DNA of 19,789 nucleotides from Dunaliella salina (taxonomy: Eukaryota; Chlorophyta; Chlorophyceae; Chlamydomonadales; Dunaliellaceae), in NCBI GenBank assembly GCA_002284615.2, contig MU069515.1, positions 51,540-71,328 of the forward strand, in the 5' to 3' direction. The first letter of the stretch is position 1. Every line of letters begins with the position of its first letter. The notes under the pieces were generated by a model. The model made no database searches. It worked only from the letters and a program-made list of their open reading frames with translations, and had not been told where the DNA came from. Positions 17,901 to 19,789 of this stretch are shown here, one piece after another. Position numbers and translations under genes: made by a program.

Positions 17901-19789
17901 ATGGTGAGGTTTTTCGACCTCGGGAATTGGCTGGTCATGTTCCTGCAAGGTACTTCAAAAGAGAAAAGTAACAAAGACGAGTTTGAGCTTTGATTNCATT
18001 GAAATTGGACAAGCCTCCTATGTGAGTACAACAGTCTAAGGAACTGGTTGTTGAGGAACTTGAAAATGACGCTGCCAGTGATGACGGCTTGCATCCTCCT
18101 GCACCTGAGCACTGTATACATGCCCAACTGTATACATATCGCGTCACTGTGTTCAGCTGCGAGTGCTTGCGCTTACCAGTGCGCTTCTCCTTGTCATCAC
18201 CTCCATCATCATGAAGCTCCTCCACATCATCATCTACAGGAGGGCTGCTGGGGCAGTTGCTGTTTGGCTGTCTGTTGAGGGTTGACAATGCTGTTGAGTG
18301 TCATTGAGTGTCCTGCAGCCCATGCAGCTGAGCACACAAGGCTGCAGCTCCTCCTCTGCAGCAATAATGATGTTGTAGCCCTTCTTGATCTCCTTCAGCT
18401 GGGTTGGCTTGTCCAGCATTCTCTTCAGCTCTGTGGGTATGTACTTGCCAGACCTTCTGGCGTACAACCCCATCACTATCTTCATCCACACCGAACACTT
18501 TCCTTGGCATATTTGATTTGCTCGTGTGAACCCGTTCGGCCTGGGCCGGATTTCGAATCGCCCGAAATTTCCGAGACGCCATGTGGCGTATCGGGAAATG
18601 TCATATTACACAGGAGGCCGCGTAATATTACAGTAATATTACTGTAATATTACTGTAATGGTAATATTACACTGGCTCGTCGCACCTTATGAAAGAGGCT
18701 TCAAAGAGGGCGAAAGAGGCCCCAAAGAGGCTCTTTGACCCTCTTCTGCCACAAGCCTGACCCTCTTCACCCAACCCTAGCCATAAGCCATGACCAGCGA
18801 CAGAAAGATACGAACTCACAAGCGTGCGCGCCCTATTAGGGCAGTGCCAAGAGGTTGAGGAGCAGAGGCACTGGCTCGCGCATCCAACAAGTGGTAGACG
18901 ACAGAAGCGACCCACACCCAGCAACAGAAAAATTCATGCTTTCAAGCGCGTGCGCCCTAAAAGACACCCCCGGCCACTGTACTAACAGCCACTGTGCAAA
19001 CCCACTGTATGGACAGCCCCTATACAAACAGCCGCTATACTAACAGCCGCTGCACTAGCGGCCACTGCATAAACAGCCACACCGCTGCCAACCCAAACAC
19101 TAGCTTGTAACCTCGCATACTTTTACCGCTACATGACCATTATGCATATACATCTTTCTTCAAGGGGCGCATTATGCGTAATTGGGTTTTCAGGGGGGTG
19201 CATAAAGGTGCGTAAAGGTGTATAAAGGTGCGTTTAGGTGCATAAAGGTGCATGAAAAAGAAACTCTGAGCAGGGTGCGTGCAGATACGTATTGAAGAAA
19301 TTAAATTGCTGAAAAAGGGGGGTGCAAACTGGTCAAGGGGCTATCCGGTATCCACTGCATCGCTCTGGCAGTGCTTTAGCCCCACCTGTGCAGTCTGAGA
19401 GGCCTGCTCGCCCTGTGCTGGTTGTGTGGCTATGGCTTTACTTGGTATGGTGTTGTTGGCTTGCGTGGCTTGTGTGGATTGCTCCCCCAGTGGTGTCTGT
19501 GTTGCTTGCGCTGCTCCCATGTCAAGACTGGTGCCGGCTTGCGTCGCCTGTGTGGATTGCTCCCCCTGTGGTGTCTGAGTTGCTTGCGCTGCTCCCATGT
19601 CATGGTTGCTGCCGGCTTGCGTCGCCTGTGTGGATTGCTCCCCCTGTGGTGTCTGAGTTGCTTGCGCTGCTCCCATGCCGAGATTAATGCCAGCTTGTGT
19701 GGCCTGTGTGGATTGCTTCCCCTGTGGTGTCTGTGTTGCTTGCGCTGCTCCCATGCCAAGATTGGTGCCGGCTTGCGTGGCCTGTGTGG
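14847..19789 (-). CDS. Coiled-coil protein with T/Q/A-rich tandem repeats, 3' part of gene
   Basis: Exons inferred on the minus strand: 19789-19386 (open to the window edge), 17551-17462, 15138-15036 and 14989-14847 (stop TAG at 14847-14849). Donors are GTGGGG, GTGGGG and GTAAGT; acceptors are CTGCAG, CCACAG and a T-rich TTTACAG. Phases agree (0, 0, then 1), which is the main support. The product begins with 26-residue repeats (MGAAQATQTPQ...), then has helices with heptad-like spacing (LQQELNVFQRTIQGLKF; TLEAQNMELAERLAQL), and a hydrophilic end (VEALGRASNQ...). The last intron is only 46 bp. The 5' part lies outside the window and other exons could hide in the long introns (1834 and 2323 bp). 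I do not recognise the family; a structural or scaffold role would only be a guess from the coiled coil. Confidence 0.55.
15126..15600. repeat. Minisatellite built from a 3' splice site, about 48-bp unit
   Basis: GGGCTTCCAGAGTCTGTGAG-like cores begin at 15126, 15188, 15236, 15320, 15368 and 15417, with more degenerate ones near 15498 and 15545. Spacings are 48, 48, 49 and 47 bp, with longer 62-84 bp intervals. Read on the minus strand, each core is a pyrimidine/CACAG acceptor plus the first bases of the exon at 15138-15036 (ACTCTGGAAGCCC). Confidence 0.85.
15601..17152. other. Long intron region, short duplications, no recognised gene
   Basis: Lies in the inferred intron 15139-17461. Contains a diverged tandem duplication of about 79 bp (ACTTTGGGCTGCCAG at about 15887 and ACTTTGAGCTGCTAG at about 15966). 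A second duplication of about 69 bp has AAAGCTGCCCTCCTG at 16995 and 17064. There is also a G11 run at 16855-16865. At 15630-15800 a plus-strand stretch repeats GTCAAGGCTCT (about 15647 and 15748) but is broken by stops. Confidence 0.45.
17153..17332. mobile_element. 180-bp MITE with TAATATTAC palindromes
   Basis: Left end GAGGGTGCGACATG and right end, read inward, CAAGGTCCGACATG are imperfect inverted repeats. Both subterminal regions match those of the 902-bp element at 17788-18689, so it is an internally deleted relative. TAATATTAC occurs at 17210, 17239, 17288 and 17305. The direct repeat TCATCAC flanks it at 17146-17152 and 17338-17344; it touches the left end but is 5 bp off the right end, so the exact target duplication is unclear. 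Confidence 0.7.
17569..17779. repeat. Tandem intronic repeat split by a transposon, left part
   Basis: Blocks such as TGTGCRTCCAAYAARAGG and GCGCCCTATCAGGGCAGCGC recur here and, after the 902-bp insertion, again at about 18785-18970 (GCGCCCTATTAGGGCAGTGC, GCGCATCCAACAAGTGG, GACAGAAGCGACCCACA). The units are roughly 110-130 bp and clearly diverged. Confidence 0.7.
17788..18689. mobile_element. 902-bp hAT-like transposon with perfect TIRs and 8-bp TSD
   Basis: Perfect 12-bp terminal inverted repeats TAAGGTGCGACG (17788-17799 and 18678-18689) are flanked by identical 8-bp direct repeats TGAAAGAG (17780-17787 and 18690-18697). An 8-bp duplication suggests the hAT superfamily. Subterminal zones contain TAATATTAC at 17845 on the left and at 18623, 18634, 18645 and 18662 on the right. 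The interior is too short for a full transposase. It sits in the intron between the 26-residue-repeat exon and the first coiled-coil exon of the minus-strand gene. One undetermined base lies at 17996. Confidence 0.88.
18171..18582 (-). pseudogene. Coding-like remnant inside the 902-bp element
   Basis: On the minus strand one frame reads KSNMPRKVFGVDEDSDGVV (18582 inward). A second frame reads SGKYIPTELKRMLDKPTQL, IKKGYNIIIAAEEE and a Cys-rich LQPCVLSCMGC (to 18234). A possible acceptor CCTCCTGTAG then precedes an acidic stretch (DDVEELHDDGGDDKEKR) that ends at a GTAAGC donor-like site near 18171. Whether this is a transposase remnant or a captured host fragment cannot be decided here; no DDE or clear BED motif was seen. 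Confidence 0.35.
18698..18974. repeat. Tandem intronic repeat, right part
   Basis: Continuation of the repeat interrupted by the 902-bp element, preceded by GAAAGAGGC/AAAGAGG short repeats at 18691-18740. The repeat units start around 18785 and lead into the 15-bp array at 18975. Confidence 0.65.
18975..19077. repeat. 15-bp tandem array (CACTGTACTAACAGC)
   Basis: Seven consecutive units, six of exactly 15 bp and one of 13 bp, with consensus C-[AG]-CTGTACTAACAGC. The array lies in the inferred intron of the minus-strand gene. Confidence 0.85.
19197..19256. repeat. 10-bp tandem array (GGTGCRTAAA) x6
   Basis: Six perfectly spaced 10-bp units starting with GGTG at 19197, 19207, 19217, 19227, 19237 and 19247; only the TAAA half varies. 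One helical turn per unit. Confidence 0.93.
19460..19789 (-). repeat. 78-bp minisatellite coding for a 26-residue repeat
   Basis: GTGTGGATTGC recurs at 19472, 19550, 19628, 19706 and (start only) 19784, always 78 bp apart. On the minus strand each unit gives MGAAQATQTPQGEQSTQATQ plus a variable hexapeptide. The array runs off the window. All three minus-strand frames and some plus-strand frames stay open because 78 is divisible by three; the minus frame that joins the downstream exons in phase is favoured. Confidence 0.9.

Noticed and set aside
17210..18670. TAATATTAC matches the conserved nonanucleotide of geminivirus-type rolling-circle origins
   Set aside because: It occurs nine times inside TIR elements as simple palindromes, without the GC-rich stem-loop or a Rep gene. 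The TIR/TSD structure explains it better as subterminal transposon repeats.
19322..19687. Plus-strand hydrophobic frame with repeated WIAPPVVSxLLALLPC
   Set aside because: It is the antisense of the 78-bp repeat. The minus-strand frame connects in phase to downstream exons, so the plus frame is treated as a shadow, though without transcripts this is not certain.

Overview
This window looks like nuclear DNA from a eukaryote, most likely a chlorophyte green alga. A mid-GC, repeat-rich genome such as Dunaliella would fit, but that is an inference. The evidence is a calmodulin-like gene split by five GT-AG introns, long microsatellites and minisatellites, decayed non-LTR retrotransposons with a Dualen-like domain set (RNase H plus restriction-like endonuclease), hAT-type DNA transposon remnants with 8-bp target duplications, and a Fanzor/TnpB-like C-terminal exon. 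No bacterial operons, rRNA, tRNA or CRISPR array were seen.

Layout. 1-359: upstream region with a (GT)n tract. 360-2026 (+): complete six-exon gene for a 147-residue calmodulin-like protein. It includes a 21-nt microexon, and its C-terminal lobe has degenerate EF-hands. 2027-5740: mostly non-coding, with a LINE tail fragment (about 4017), a tandem duplication (3841) and dispersed repeats. 5745-11122: a nest of retrotransposon debris. It holds a minus-strand LINE copy (RT thumb, RNase H, CCHC, endonuclease), a plus-strand 3' tail, a divergent minus-strand endonuclease copy interrupted by a 196-bp palindrome-rich hAT-type MITE, and a plus-strand copy facing the first. 11123-13205: dispersed repeats and an inverted repeat, with no convincing gene. 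13206-13795 (-): C-terminal exon of a Fanzor/TnpB-like protein whose zinc ribbon and RuvC-III motif are separated by a low-complexity insert. 14101-14740: minisatellite with alternating 114/123-bp units. 14847-19789 (-): 3' half of a gene I assembled from phase-compatible exons. It has a T/Q/A-rich 26-residue tandem repeat, coiled-coil exons, and a last exon that runs into an antisense LINE tail. Its introns hold a minisatellite that copies a 3' splice site, a 180-bp MITE, a 902-bp hAT-like element with perfect 8-bp target duplications, and several short-period repeats.

The genes do not form an operon. The two host genes (calmodulin-like and coiled-coil) are independent, and most of the remaining sequence is mobile-element or satellite material. 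The most unusual points are the Fanzor-like exon, the two related TIR elements crowded with TAATATTAC palindromes, the repeated splice acceptors, and the exonised LINE tail. All splice calls were made by eye from motifs and reading phase, and transcript data would settle them.
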